20,993 nucleotides of DNA from NCBI GenBank assembly GCA_964373855.1, contig CAYJWL010000013.1:1-20993 (forward strand). Reading direction: 5' to 3'. The DNA is from CAYJWL01 sp964373855 (GTDB lineage: Bacteria > Patescibacteriota > Andersenbacteria > UBA10190). The translations under genes and the position numbers were made by a program. Below, one piece after another: positions 8,408 through 15,646 of the stretch. Each line of letters starts with the position of its first letter. Position 1 is the first letter of the stretch. Below the pieces are notes generated by a model that worked only from the letters and a program-made list of their open reading frames with translations, made no database searches and was not told the DNA's origin.

Positions 8408-9307
8408 ATGATCAACTCTGGGGGGGAGAGAAAATTTTTCGTGTCTCATGAAAACAGGGACGGTTTTACGATTATTGAAATTCTTGTATCCAGCTCAATC
8501 ATCATTGCCCTAGCGGCGATTGGGATCTTGGCGTACCGGTCGGCCGCCCGGCAGGTTGATCTACAGATCGAAACCCAGAAGGTGATTAGCATCCTGCATC
8601 TGGCGCGAAGCCGCACCCTGGCCTCGGTAGACCAGTCGCGTTACGGGGTTCATGTGGATAGCGCCGGGTACACTTTGTTCAAGGGTGCTTCGTATAACGC
8701 CGCCAGTCCTGCCAATGAAGTATATGAACTCCCGGCGGGAGTGGAGATGTACGACATTAGCTTGGGTGGCGGGAACGATGTGATTTTTGACCGCCTGACA
8801 GGTGCCACCGCGCAGACGGGCAGCCTGAAGATGAGACGCAGCAATAATCCTTCTCAATTCACGACGATTGAGGTTGCCCCCTCCGGAATCAGCGGACTAC
8901 CCGGACAGACGCAGCCTGTTGATTCCCGCGTTACAGACACTCGCCACATGCACTTCGACTTAGGCTGGAGCATAAAAAATTCAGATACATTGACACTTTT
9001 TTTCCCCGATACATCGTCGGGCCCGGGATCAGATATTCAGGTGGATATCGCGATGGCAGATTTTTTCAACAGCGATCGCACGTCGTTTCTCTGGGCGGAC
9101 ACAATTGACGTGCGCGGCGCCGCCCAAACGCTGCGGCTAAATACTCATCTGCTTGATGACACAGACACCATCGTATCTATAAGGAGGGACGGCCGCTTCA
9201 ATACACAGGCGCTTGAGGTCTCAATCGACGACCAGGCCATAGTTTCATACACATCTGACGGCACTGCCACGGCCGGGGCTTCGGGCGGAGCGATGACAGT
9301 ACAGTAA
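8408..9307 (+). CDS. FimT/GspH-like class III minor prepilin
   Basis: 299 residues from ATG 8408. The leader ends in G^FTIIEILVSSSIIIALAAIG: Phe at +1, Glu at +5, then the pilin helix. The following ARSRTLASVDQSRYGVHVD stretch resembles FimT/GspH pseudopilins, in which long N-terminal helices precede a beta domain. The C-terminal half is longer than in typical FimT (about 160-180 residues) and beta-rich, with no family recognised. An alternative start is GTG 8441, preceded by GGGGGGAG at 8421-8428 about 12 nt upstream; that gives an 8-residue leader (MSHENRDG). ATG 8408 has no ribosome site but fits a leaderless start. This is the first gene of the plus-strand run to 18626. Confidence 0.85.
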   Translation: MINSGGERKFFVSHENRDGFTIIEILVSSSIIIALAAIGILAYRSAARQVDLQIETQKVISILHLARSRTLASVDQSRYGVHVDSAGYTLFKGASYNAASPANEVYELPAGVEMYDISLGGGNDVIFDRLTGATAQTGSLKMRRSNNPSQFTTIEVAPSGISGLPGQTQPVDSRVTDTRHMHFDLGWSIKNSDTLTLFFPDTSSGPGSDIQVDIAMADFFNSDRTSFLWADTIDVRGAAQTLRLNTHLLDDTDTIVSIRRDGRFNTQALEVSIDDQAIVSYTSDGTATAGASGGAMTVQ

Positions 9308-9322
9308 CACAGAGACCATTGT

Positions 9323-10054
9323 ATGAATCTGGCGAAAAGTGAATCGTTGCAACACCTTGTGAGAGGCAATCTTGGGGGAAGGGATGACCTGCCTCTGCCT
9401 TTGGCTTTAGCAGGGCGCAACGCGCCGGGAATTCTGCTAAGGAAAGCATGTCGCAGCCGATGTGGCCTGGTCTGTCATAGGCCCGGCTGCCTTGACAGCA
9501 CATCGGCGAGACCTGAGCGGCGGATCGGCGCCGGCCGATCTGACCGCGTCTTTTCGTGCAGAATTACAGGCGCGAAGACGCGATCCGTTCAGGGCATAGG
9601 TCTTATAGAAATCGTCGTGGCCGTTGCCATTATCAGCGTTTCCTTTCTGGGGTTTTATCAGCTTCTCATTATGGCTACCCGGCCGATTGAGCAAAACGTG
9701 CGGGCAGCCCAAGCCGCCTACCTGGCGCAGGAAGGTATTGAGGCTGTGCGGACGTTACGTAATGTCAGCTGGGCGGAAAATATAGCGACCCTCACAGATG
9801 AGGCCTCGTATTTTGCGGCAGTGGTGAACGGCAACTGGAGCCTGGCCACGAGTGATCCCGGATCGATAGACGGCACATACACGCGGACGATAACCGTTCA
9901 CAAAGTATTCCGCGACAGCGACGACAATATCAGCGATACCGGGACCCTTGATGACAAAACCAAGAAAGTTGATGTCGCGGTTTCCTGGAATGAACACGGC
10001 CAGAGCGAATCGGTTACTTTGGCCACCTATATAACTGATTTCTTGTCCAACTGA
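9323..10054 (+). CDS. PilV-like class III minor prepilin with abnormally long leader
   Basis: The mature part begins at G^IGLIEIVVAVAIISVSFLGF (Ile at +1, Glu at +5), followed by AQAAYLAQEGIEAVRTLRN, typical of PilV/GspI-like minor pilins, and a short beta-rich tail ending in an FLSN-type C-terminus. The only ATG in frame is at 9323. It gives a leader of about 93 residues rich in Arg, Gly and Cys, unlike the usual 6-25. No ATG, GTG or TTG was found in frame close to the cleavage site. The DNA of this leader (9396-9585) is packed with inverted repeats, so it may be an inserted element or noncoding DNA with the true start at a rare codon. The stop is followed by T and then ATG at 10056 (TGATATG). 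Mature part sure; start unsure. Confidence 0.8.
   Translation: MNLAKSESLQHLVRGNLGGRDDLPLPLALAGRNAPGILLRKACRSRCGLVCHRPGCLDSTSARPERRIGAGRSDRVFSCRITGAKTRSVQGIGLIEIVVAVAIISVSFLGFYQLLIMATRPIEQNVRAAQAAYLAQEGIEAVRTLRNVSWAENIATLTDEASYFAAVVNGNWSLATSDPGSIDGTYTRTITVHKVFRDSDDNISDTGTLDDKTKKVDVAVSWNEHGQSESVTLATYITDFLSN
9396..9585. repeat. Cluster of four inverted repeats in the PilV-like leader region
   Basis: Successive hairpin-forming repeats: TTAGCAG/CTGCTAA (9407-9413/9434-9440) enclosing GGCGC-AAC-GCGCC (9414-9426); GCCGATGTG/CACATCGGC (9456-9464/9499-9507) enclosing CTGTCA/TGACAG (9472-9477/9493-9498); GATCGGC-GCCG-GCCGATC (9523-9540); CGCGTCTT/AAGACGCG (9545-9552/9575-9582). They end about 15 bp before the codons for the prepilin cleavage site. 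Confidence 0.8.
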
Positions 10055-10068
10055 TATGCAGGTCTCTC

Positions 10069-10224
10069 TTATAAGCTTGGTGAAAAATGATGGTTTAAGA
10101 GAGGGGGTCCTGCCGCGGCTGCACCCCCGCCCAACGGCATCGGAGTACCTGCTGGCGCTTGGCGGGGGACCCCCGCCGCGCCACCCCTTTCTAGTAAGAT
10201 CATTTTTCACCAACCTCCTTATAA
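10069..10224. repeat. Palindromic element with terminal inverted repeats (about 156 bp, MITE/REP-like)
   Basis: The ends are a perfect 15-bp inverted repeat, TTGGTGAAAAATGAT at 10077-10091 and its complement at 10199-10213. This extends outward as TTATAAG (10069-10075) and CTTATAA (10218-10224) with a small asymmetric bulge. The interior is G/C-rich with further hairpins: GGGGGT/ACCCCC (10103-10108/10123-10128) and GGCGGGGGACCCCCGCC (10161-10177). Both strands stay open across it. It lies between the PilV-like stop and the PilW-like pilin helix. No transposase was seen, and no clear target-site duplication. Confidence 0.75.
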
Positions 10225-10781
10225 TGTTCAGAAGGTGGGCTGATGGGGCCCGCCAGGATTATGATAGTGGCTTCAGCCTGATTGAGATGCTGGTATACAT
10301 TGGACTTCTGGCTGTTATTGGAACGACGCTTACTTTGTTCGCTGGCCGGCTTCTCAACCGCAATACACACGCTCAACTGCAGGCCGAAGCGCTGACAAAT
10401 GCCCGGCAGGTGGCGGATGCTGTCAGTTATGAAATCAGACAGGCCACAGCTGTGTATGATCCGACCAGCGTATTTGATACACACCCCGGCCAGCTTAGTC
10501 TTGTCACCGATGTAACTCCGCCAGCCGATGAAGATATCACGTACCTTGATCTGTACATTGACGACGAAAAATTATACCGCAAGCGGGAGGGACAAGCCCC
10601 TGAACTGCTGGTAGCAGAGAATGTCCGGATTACTAATTTTGTCCTGGCGCTTATTCAGGCTTCGTCGAAGCAACCGGCGGTTCGCCTGCAGCTGACCGTC
10701 GCGCCGCAGCTAACCTCCGGCCAGGCGGCTTCAGCAACTTCGGCTTCTCTGACCACGGCAGTTTCTTTACGCGCCTATTGA
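10224..10781 (+). CDS. PilW/PulJ-like class III minor prepilin
   Basis: 185 residues from ATG 10224. A 16-residue leader (MFRRWADGARQDYDSG) precedes F+1 SLIE+5 MLVYIGLLAVIGTTLTLFAG, a textbook class III prepilin signal. The following segment with ALTNARQVADAVSYEIRQAT resembles PilW/GspJ-like minor pilins, with a compact beta domain to the C-terminus. The frame is also open upstream to ATG 10056, which sits one base after the PilV-like stop in the same TGATATG arrangement seen between this gene and the next. With that start the leader would be about 72 residues and would encode the palindromic element. I prefer 10224 for its normal leader length, but no Shine-Dalgarno sequence supports it, and TATAAT overlaps the ATG (10220-10225). 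Confidence 0.85.
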   Translation: MFRRWADGARQDYDSGFSLIEMLVYIGLLAVIGTTLTLFAGRLLNRNTHAQLQAEALTNARQVADAVSYEIRQATAVYDPTSVFDTHPGQLSLVTDVTPPADEDITYLDLYIDDEKLYRKREGQAPELLVAENVRITNFVLALIQASSKQPAVRLQLTVAPQLTSGQAASATSASLTTAVSLRAY

Positions 10782-10831
10782 TATGGACACGAAAGGAAGA
10801 GCTCAACAGATTGTCCAGTCCCTGATTTCAG

Positions 10832-11058
10832 TAACATCTGGGGCGTGGCAAGGCCCGTTCCAGAGGCGAGGCCACATGGCGTCGGGGGGGGGGGGGGGGG
10901 GCGGGAGGGGGGGGGGGGGGGGGAGGCGGGGGGGGGGGGGGTTTTTATAGGCGTTTTTGGCTGTTGTTGGGTTTGGTTTTTTAGGGCGTTGTTTNNNNNN
11001 NNNNTAACATCTGGGGCGTGGCAAGGCCCGTTCCAGAGGCGAGGCCACATGGCGTCGG
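10832..11058. other. Assembly artefact: duplicated 54 bp, poly-G run and 10-N gap
   Basis: 54 bases at 10832-10885 recur exactly at 11005-11058, an offset of 173, which breaks the frame. Between them are a nearly pure G run (10884-10941), a T/G-only-like stretch (10942-10994) and ten Ns (10995-11004). Low-signal poly-G is typical of two-colour Illumina read ends. Collapsing the duplicate joins ATG 10783 in frame to the downstream PilX-like gene. Confidence 0.93.
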
Positions 11059-12788
11059 TCGGTCGCTTCGCGACCGAATCTGTAACGGGTCAGGCAGCCA
11101 TTCTGCTGGTGATGTTGATCTCGGCTTTGTTCCTGGTTGTGGCTTTCGGTATTAGCGCGATTGCTTTTAACAACTTGAAGATACTGCGTAATGTTGAACA
11201 ATCTCTGCAAAGTTATTATGTAGCCGAAGCTGGTATCGAAGATACGCTCCTACGTATCATCGATGCCGATCTGAATTATGAGGAGGCGAACATTGTAACG
11301 CTCGGAGGCCATACCGCCACTACCAATGTGGCGCCAAGCGGCAGCGAGCTGATTGTGACTTCGCAGGGAGATGCCACCAACCGCATCCGCACTGTGTCCA
11401 CCACGCTGCGAGAAAATACCGTTGGTGCCAGCTTTTTCTATGGCATTCAGGTGGACGATGGCGGACTTGAGATGGGCAATAACGCCCGCGTAAGTGGGAA
11501 CGTGTATAGCAATGGGAATATTACTGGCAGCAATGGCGCAACTATTTCCGGAGATGCGGTGGTCGCCGGCGGGCTTGATACGGATCCACAAGTCGAGTGG
11601 ACAACGCAGAACGCCGATCAGTTTTTTGCTACAGCCTCAACCAATCGGGACATCGCCCAGTCATTTACCGCTACCGAGACCGGCACATTGCCCCAGATTG
11701 CTTTGTATCTGGGAAAATCGGGCAACCCCACGAATAATATTACGGTGCGCCTAACGACTGATAATGGCGGCAAGCCAGCCACTTCCAGTCTCGCCAGCGA
11801 CACCATTGCGTTCACACAGGTGAGCACGACGCCGAACTGGGTAACAGTTAGCTTCTCGGCACCGCCGACGGTGACGAATAACACGAAATATTGGATTGTG
11901 CTGGACACCAACAGCAATTCCGCGACACATTATTGGAACTGGCGCAAAGATAGCCCAGGCGCTTATGCCAATAATTCCGGCAGTTTTACCAGCAACTGGG
12001 GCTCGGGCGGCGCGGCTTGGACGAGTGTCAATGGCGACCTCGCGTTCCGTGTCTGGATTGGGGGCAACGCCACCGGAATTTCCGGGATGACAGTTGGGGA
12101 TGCGACATCCGGGACGGGCCGAGCTAATCTGTTCACGAATACTACGATTCATGGGTCGGCCTGTCCGAATCAATACTGCCTAGTGGAGAATCCTGTCCGG
12201 CAAAACCTGCCTATTCCGGATGTGACTGTGCAAGACTGGAAAGCGGGTGCTGAAGAGGCAGGAGTGCACAACGGCACCTACACGCTCACCAACGGCGCCT
12301 CGGCCACCATCGGACCGCTTAAGATAACAGGCGACCTGGTGGTAGATAATAATGCCGTTTTAACACTCGCCGGCACGATCTGGGTTCAGGGCGATGTCCG
12401 GCTCTCTAACGGCTGCGTAATCCAGCTCGATTCCGGATACGGCGCCAATTCTGGTGTTCTCTTAACTGACGGCGTTGTCCAGGTGTCTAATAATTGCAGT
12501 TTTGCCGGTTCGGGTGATCCGGCCAGCTATATACTCCTCTTGTCCGATAAGGACGACCTAAATAGCACAGTTATGGACATTGACAATAATGCACTGGGAG
12601 TAATCTATTATGCAGCGCGCGGGCAAATTCATTTCTCTAACAACGCCGTTGCCAAGGAAGCAACCGCGTATGGGATAGAGCTTGATAATAATGCCACTAT
12701 CACCTATGAATCCGGTCTGCAAAACATCTCTTTTACCGCCGGACCGGCCGGAGGGTGGGATATCCTGCGCTGGCAGGAAGTTGAATAG
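11049..12788 (+). CDS. PilX-like pilus assembly protein with beta-rich C-terminal region
   Basis: 579 residues from ATG 11049. A 14-residue leader (MASVGRFATESVTG) precedes QAAILLVMLISALFLVVAFG and then SLQSYYVAEAGIEDTLLR, the PilX N-terminal signature; as in the PilX-like gene at 4959 there is no +5 Glu. Residues about 190-335 form a sandwich-like domain (SFTATETGTLPQIALYLGKS, WNWRKDSPG, DLAFRVWIGG). The last ~170 residues are short repeated strands (GDLVVDNNAVLTLAGTIWVQ, GDVRLSNG, FSNNAVAKEATAYGI) suggestive of a beta-helix. Once the artefact upstream is collapsed, the frame reaches ATG 10783, one base after the PilW-like stop, giving a leader of about 45 residues. The long apparent frame entering from 10845 reads the artefact out of frame and is not real. 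Last gene of the minor-pilin set. Confidence 0.88.
   Translation: MASVGRFATESVTGQAAILLVMLISALFLVVAFGISAIAFNNLKILRNVEQSLQSYYVAEAGIEDTLLRIIDADLNYEEANIVTLGGHTATTNVAPSGSELIVTSQGDATNRIRTVSTTLRENTVGASFFYGIQVDDGGLEMGNNARVSGNVYSNGNITGSNGATISGDAVVAGGLDTDPQVEWTTQNADQFFATASTNRDIAQSFTATETGTLPQIALYLGKSGNPTNNITVRLTTDNGGKPATSSLASDTIAFTQVSTTPNWVTVSFSAPPTVTNNTKYWIVLDTNSNSATHYWNWRKDSPGAYANNSGSFTSNWGSGGAAWTSVNGDLAFRVWIGGNATGISGMTVGDATSGTGRANLFTNTTIHGSACPNQYCLVENPVRQNLPIPDVTVQDWKAGAEEAGVHNGTYTLTNGASATIGPLKITGDLVVDNNAVLTLAGTIWVQGDVRLSNGCVIQLDSGYGANSGVLLTDGVVQVSNNCSFAGSGDPASYILLLSDKDDLNSTVMDIDNNALGVIYYAARGQIHFSNNAVAKEATAYGIELDNNATITYESGLQNISFTAGPAGGWDILRWQEVE
11059..11077. repeat. Perfect hairpin in the PilX-like leader region
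   Basis: TCGGTCGC-TTC-GCGACCGA, an 8-bp stem with a 3-nt loop, begins exactly where the truncated upstream copy turns to poly-G. Just before it GTGGC/GCCAC (11018-11022/11044-11048) encloses GCC/GGC pairs. A strong hairpin here plausibly caused the read failure. Confidence 0.8.
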
Positions 12789-12935
12789 AAATTAGAAAAT
12801 GGAAACTGGAAAATAGAAATTAGGAATGAATGTGGATGGTGGGATACAATGGAAAGATACATGCCGGATAGCGGAAAAAAACCGATTGCTGGGTTCTCAT
12901 TGTCACTATTTTCCCGTTTCTAATTTCTCATTTCT
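12787..12935. repeat. A/T-rich inverted repeat upstream of first pilM
   Basis: A 30-bp arm at 12787-12816 (built from AGAAATT-like heptads) pairs with 12906-12935 with about four mismatches around an 89-bp loop. The left arm starts in the stop codon of the PilX-like gene. The right arm ends 12 bp before the pilM ATG. Within the loop, ACAATG and CATTGT can also pair. The 159-bp spacer between the genes holds nothing else recognised. A related structure precedes the second pilM. Confidence 0.8.
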
Positions 12936-12947
12936 ATTTTCTACCCC

Positions 12948-13976
12948 ATGATTGGCATTGATATTTCTGATCGCTCTATTAAAGTGGTGCAGCTGGCAAA
13001 TGATTCCTCCCACCGGCTGCTATCTCATCATGTTCTATCTCTACCCAGTCAGGCTGTCACGAATGGAATTGTAGTAGAAACCGGGGTAGTCCAGTCCGCT
13101 TTGCAGGAAGCTTTGAAATTGGCTGGCATATCGTTAAGAACGAAGGATGCGGTCGTGGCTTCCATTCCTGAAACGCAGTCCTTTCTGCGTGTTATTGAGA
13201 TTCCCGATATGGATGAGGAAGAAATTGCCGAAGCCATAAAATGGGAAATAGTGCAGCATATCCCGTTTGGCTTGGAGAACGTCTACGTTGATTGGCAGCC
13301 CCTTAAGGGCGCCGGGCATGTGGACAAGGGAGAAAAACAGGAAGTTCAAGTGGGAGTTGCGCAAAAGAAAGTTGTTGATTCCCTGTATGGTGCGTTCAGT
13401 ACTTTGCCGTTAGATCTGGCTGCCTTTGAGTTGGAAAGCCAGGCGCTGGTGCGGTCATTGATATCACCTGATATGCGCAGCAAACAAGGGATTCTTCTGG
13501 TGGATATCGGCGACTCCGTGACCGATGTTGTTATCCATGACCATGGCGCCATGCGCTTTTCCGCTACGCTGCAAAAGGGCATAGATTATTTAGCGGCAAC
13601 GATAGACGCCGAGGCGGGCAGAGCCCTGCGCGGTGATCCGGCAGCGGTTAGCGAAGACGACAGGCAGCAGTTGGCCGAAAAATTATTGCCGGCACTGGAA
13701 GAGCTGGTGATTGAAATCAACGGAGTCGTTGAATTCTACAACAGTATTGATACCAAGCATGTAGTCAGGGAAATTAAGCTCACCGGTGGGGGATCCAATA
13801 TTCCGGGTTTAAATATCGCTTTTTTGAAACATTTTGATGACGTTCATATTCAACAGGGAAATCCCTGGGTTAATATTTTAAGCAGCATGGCTACGGCCAA
13901 GCCGCCCATGAATCTGCGGGAATCGGTCAGATATACAACGGCCTTGGGCTTAGCCTTGCGCGAGGTAGTACGATGA
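12948..13976 (+). CDS. pilM: Type IV pilus assembly protein PilM, cassette 1
   Basis: 342 residues, normal PilM length. An actin-like ATPase fold is indicated by GIDISDRSIKV (residues 3-13, phosphate 1), LLVDIGDSVTD (D186-G188 region, phosphate 2) and LTGGGSNIPG (278-287, nucleotide-binding glycines). The family stretch VVASIPETQSFLRVIEIPDM and HIPFGLENVYVDWQ are also present. Known role: cytoplasmic ring or platform protein that binds the N-terminal tail of PilN under the inner membrane. It overlaps pilN as ATGA (13973-13976). TATTTT at 12935-12940, 7 nt before the ATG, could be a -10 but lies in A/T-rich repeat DNA. The first 13 codons are identical at DNA level to those of the second pilM. 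Confidence 0.95.
   Translation: MIGIDISDRSIKVVQLANDSSHRLLSHHVLSLPSQAVTNGIVVETGVVQSALQEALKLAGISLRTKDAVVASIPETQSFLRVIEIPDMDEEEIAEAIKWEIVQHIPFGLENVYVDWQPLKGAGHVDKGEKQEVQVGVAQKKVVDSLYGAFSTLPLDLAAFELESQALVRSLISPDMRSKQGILLVDIGDSVTDVVIHDHGAMRFSATLQKGIDYLAATIDAEAGRALRGDPAAVSEDDRQQLAEKLLPALEELVIEINGVVEFYNSIDTKHVVREIKLTGGGSNIPGLNIAFLKHFDDVHIQQGNPWVNILSSMATAKPPMNLRESVRYTTALGLALREVVR
12949..12987 (+). repeat. 39-bp direct repeat shared with second pilM (15674-15712)
   Basis: From the second base of the start codon, 39 bases are identical in both pilM genes, although the start codons differ (ATG here, GTG there) and downstream synonymous positions have diverged freely. The shared bases encode IGIDISDRSIKV. 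Confidence 0.95.
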
Positions 13977-14542
13977 AAGAGGAGATTAATTTGCTGCCGC
14001 CTGGCCAGCTGCGTGCGCGGGTGCATCGTCTGTATGGCCAGCGCTTACGCCGCCTGTATTGGTCATTCATGGTTGGTCTTAGTATGGTGGCGGCTACTTA
14101 CGGCAGCCTGTATGGGATCGAGAATGCTTTATATCAGGACATCCAACGCCAGGTAAAGGAGTCCAACGGGAATGACACCTCGCTACAATCGCAGGTTCAG
14201 CAGGCTAACAGTCTCCTGGCAGCCTTCAGCAGCGCCGTCGCCTCTCAAGTGTTATGGACGGAGATGGTTGATGAAGTATTAGCGGCTGTGCCCGCCGATA
14301 CGGTCATTACGAATGTTAGCGTCAAAGAATCGGCGGCCAGTTCCGGTGCGGCGGAAGGAACAAAACCCCAGGTTGTGCCGTCAAGCGCCCTCATCATTAC
14401 CGGCCGATCCTCGTCACGGACTTCGATAGTCGAATATGAGCGGCGGTTGCAGCAGCTGTCCCTGGTTAAGAGAGTCGAGGCGCCCCTGCAGAATCTGGCG
14501 GGCGGAGCGGCCAATACTTTTTCCTTTACTCTCTACCAATGA
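13973..14542 (+). CDS. pilN: Type IV pilus assembly protein PilN, cassette 1
   Basis: 189 residues. The short cytoplasmic tail MKEEINLLPP carries the INLLP motif that docks into PilM. One transmembrane helix lies at about 26-46 (YWSFMVGLSMVAATYGSLYGI), followed by a coiled coil and the extracytoplasmic ferredoxin-like domain with WTEMVDEVLAAVP, LIITGRSSS and the FSFTLYQ end. Known role: bitopic partner of PilO forming the alignment subcomplex linked to PilM. Overlaps pilM and pilO by ATGA on both sides, implying coupled translation; GAGG lies about 9 nt upstream of the start. Confidence 0.92.
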   Translation: MKEEINLLPPGQLRARVHRLYGQRLRRLYWSFMVGLSMVAATYGSLYGIENALYQDIQRQVKESNGNDTSLQSQVQQANSLLAAFSSAVASQVLWTEMVDEVLAAVPADTVITNVSVKESAASSGAAEGTKPQVVPSSALIITGRSSSRTSIVEYERRLQQLSLVKRVEAPLQNLAGGAANTFSFTLYQ

Positions 14543-15126
14543 AAATATCTTTGGGTCTGGTCGCTAAAATAATTCTGCTGGCTCTGCTTCTGGGCACAAT
14601 TGTATTTTTGCGGTCGCTCTCGCTACGCCTGCACACGCAGCTCATACAGGCGCAGCAAATTATTGCTGCCAGTCCGGGAGAGGCGCTGGCAGTAACAGCC
14701 GCGCAGGCAGAATTAGCCAGGCGAGCGCTGGATCTGGATCGGCTGCGCTCCTACGTTGTGCTGCGGGATCGGCTGGCTGATGCCATCACAACAATTGAGG
14801 CGCAGGGTGCCGCTCTCGCTGTCACCGTGGCTGTATCCAATGTCAGGCCGCACCTTGCAGTTGACGATGAAGGTAAGATTGTCGAGCCCGGCGGTCCGGT
14901 GCGGCCGATCCGCTTAACCATCCAGGCAAGCGGCGCGCCCTCGGGGCTGCTGACGTTACTTTACCGCATTGAACATTTGCCGTATCTTCTGCACGCCCAA
15001 ACGTGGCGGGTGACGGCCTCTCCGCTGCCCGGCGGTGCCAAGGAGGCCACTCAAGCCGCTGTGCCGACGGCGAAGCTCGAGGCTGATCTTATTATGTATG
15101 TCTCAACGGAAAATAATGATAGCTGA
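14539..15126 (+). CDS. pilO: PilO-like pilus assembly protein, cassette 1
   Basis: 195 residues. One N-terminal transmembrane helix (about 6-26, LGLVAKIILLALLLGTIVFL), an Ala/Gln/Leu-rich coiled coil to about 85, then an alpha/beta domain with the PilO-like pattern IRLTIQASG..SGLLTLLYRIEHLPYLL. Position after pilN, size and topology support PilO more than sequence alone. It overlaps pilN by ATGA (14539-14542) and the next small gene by 11 nt. PilP and PilQ are absent, as expected if there is no outer membrane. Confidence 0.85.
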   Translation: MKISLGLVAKIILLALLLGTIVFLRSLSLRLHTQLIQAQQIIAASPGEALAVTAAQAELARRALDLDRLRSYVVLRDRLADAITTIEAQGAALAVTVAVSNVRPHLAVDDEGKIVEPGGPVRPIRLTIQASGAPSGLLTLLYRIEHLPYLLHAQTWRVTASPLPGGAKEATQAAVPTAKLEADLIMYVSTENNDS

Positions 15127-15532
15127 CAACAAACAATTTTCATCACCGGCGCGCCGAAAATTTGTGACGTCAGATAAACGATCGCTGACTAGTTCGGCCA
15201 GACGGGCATGGACATCGGGCGTGCGCACGATGCGCACCTGGCTGTTGCAGTACACCTTTACTCTGGAATTGGCTATCCTCCTGGCTGCTGCACTTGCCGG
15301 CGCGGTACTTATTTTTACTTTTTTCTTTGTGCCGCCGGCGGAGCAGCCAGAGCAGAATCTGTCTATCGTCCGCGATCTTGCCACATCTACCATCGATGAA
15401 CTGGAAGTTTGGATTGAAGATCGCCAAACAGCCTATGAGAACCCGCCAGTCTTCCCTGCCCGGGTGTTTCCTGTCCCGCCCAACCCCTCCCCGCTGCCGC
15501 GGGGTACGCCTAGTCCTCCCGCAGCGGAATAG
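15116..15532 (+). CDS. Small single-span membrane protein, fourth member of pil cassette 1
   Basis: 138 residues from ATG 15116, overlapping pilO by 11 nt. A basic, Ser/Arg-rich cytoplasmic N-terminus of about 50 residues, one hydrophobic helix (LAILLAAALAGAVLIFTFFF), a predicted amphipathic helix (DLATSTIDELEVWIEDRQTA) and a Pro-rich tail. There is no PilP similarity that I can see. The gene at 17848 has the same position, topology and Pro-rich end, so this looks like a regular extra subunit of the cassette. The function is unknown; a link between PilNO and the cell wall or a pilin is one possibility (inference). Confidence 0.8.
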   Translation: MIADNKQFSSPARRKFVTSDKRSLTSSARRAWTSGVRTMRTWLLQYTFTLELAILLAAALAGAVLIFTFFFVPPAEQPEQNLSIVRDLATSTIDELEVWIEDRQTAYENPPVFPARVFPVPPNPSPLPRGTPSPPAAE

Positions 15533-15543
15533 AAACTGAAAAA

Positions 15544-15646
15544 TAGAAATTTGAAACTAGAAATTAAGAAATTTAAAGGCAGAGATGGTATGCTGTAATG
15601 AATCGCGGTGCTTCGCTAGTTTCCAATTTCTAGTTACTAATTTCTA
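15544..15646. repeat. A/T-rich inverted repeat upstream of second pilM
   Basis: 22-bp arms at 15544-15565 and 15625-15646 pair with two mismatches. They are built from the same AGAAATT/AATTTCT heptads as the repeat at 12787-12935. Further heptads continue on both sides up to the GTG start at 15673. The 140-bp spacer shows nothing else recognised. Confidence 0.78.

Noticed and set aside
9755..10213. Minus-strand frame of 152 codons across the palindromic element, with AAGGAGG upstream
   Set aside because: Most of it is antisense to the well-supported PilV-like gene; its openness over 10069-10213 follows from the inverted repeat. No protein family is visible.
10220..10225. TATAAT as a promoter of the PilW-like gene
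   Set aside because: It overlaps the proposed ATG, has no -35 at the right distance and forms part of the terminal inverted repeat.
10884..10941. G-run as a G-quadruplex or regulatory tract
   Set aside because: It sits at a contig end beside an N gap and a duplicated flank, and reads like no-signal poly-G from two-colour sequencing.
10845..11048. Long open frame entering the PilX-like gene from 10845 with a poly-Gly N-terminus
   Set aside because: It reads the duplicated 54 bp out of frame and then translates the poly-G artefact and Ns; the correct frame comes from ATG 11049, or from 10783 after collapsing the duplicate.
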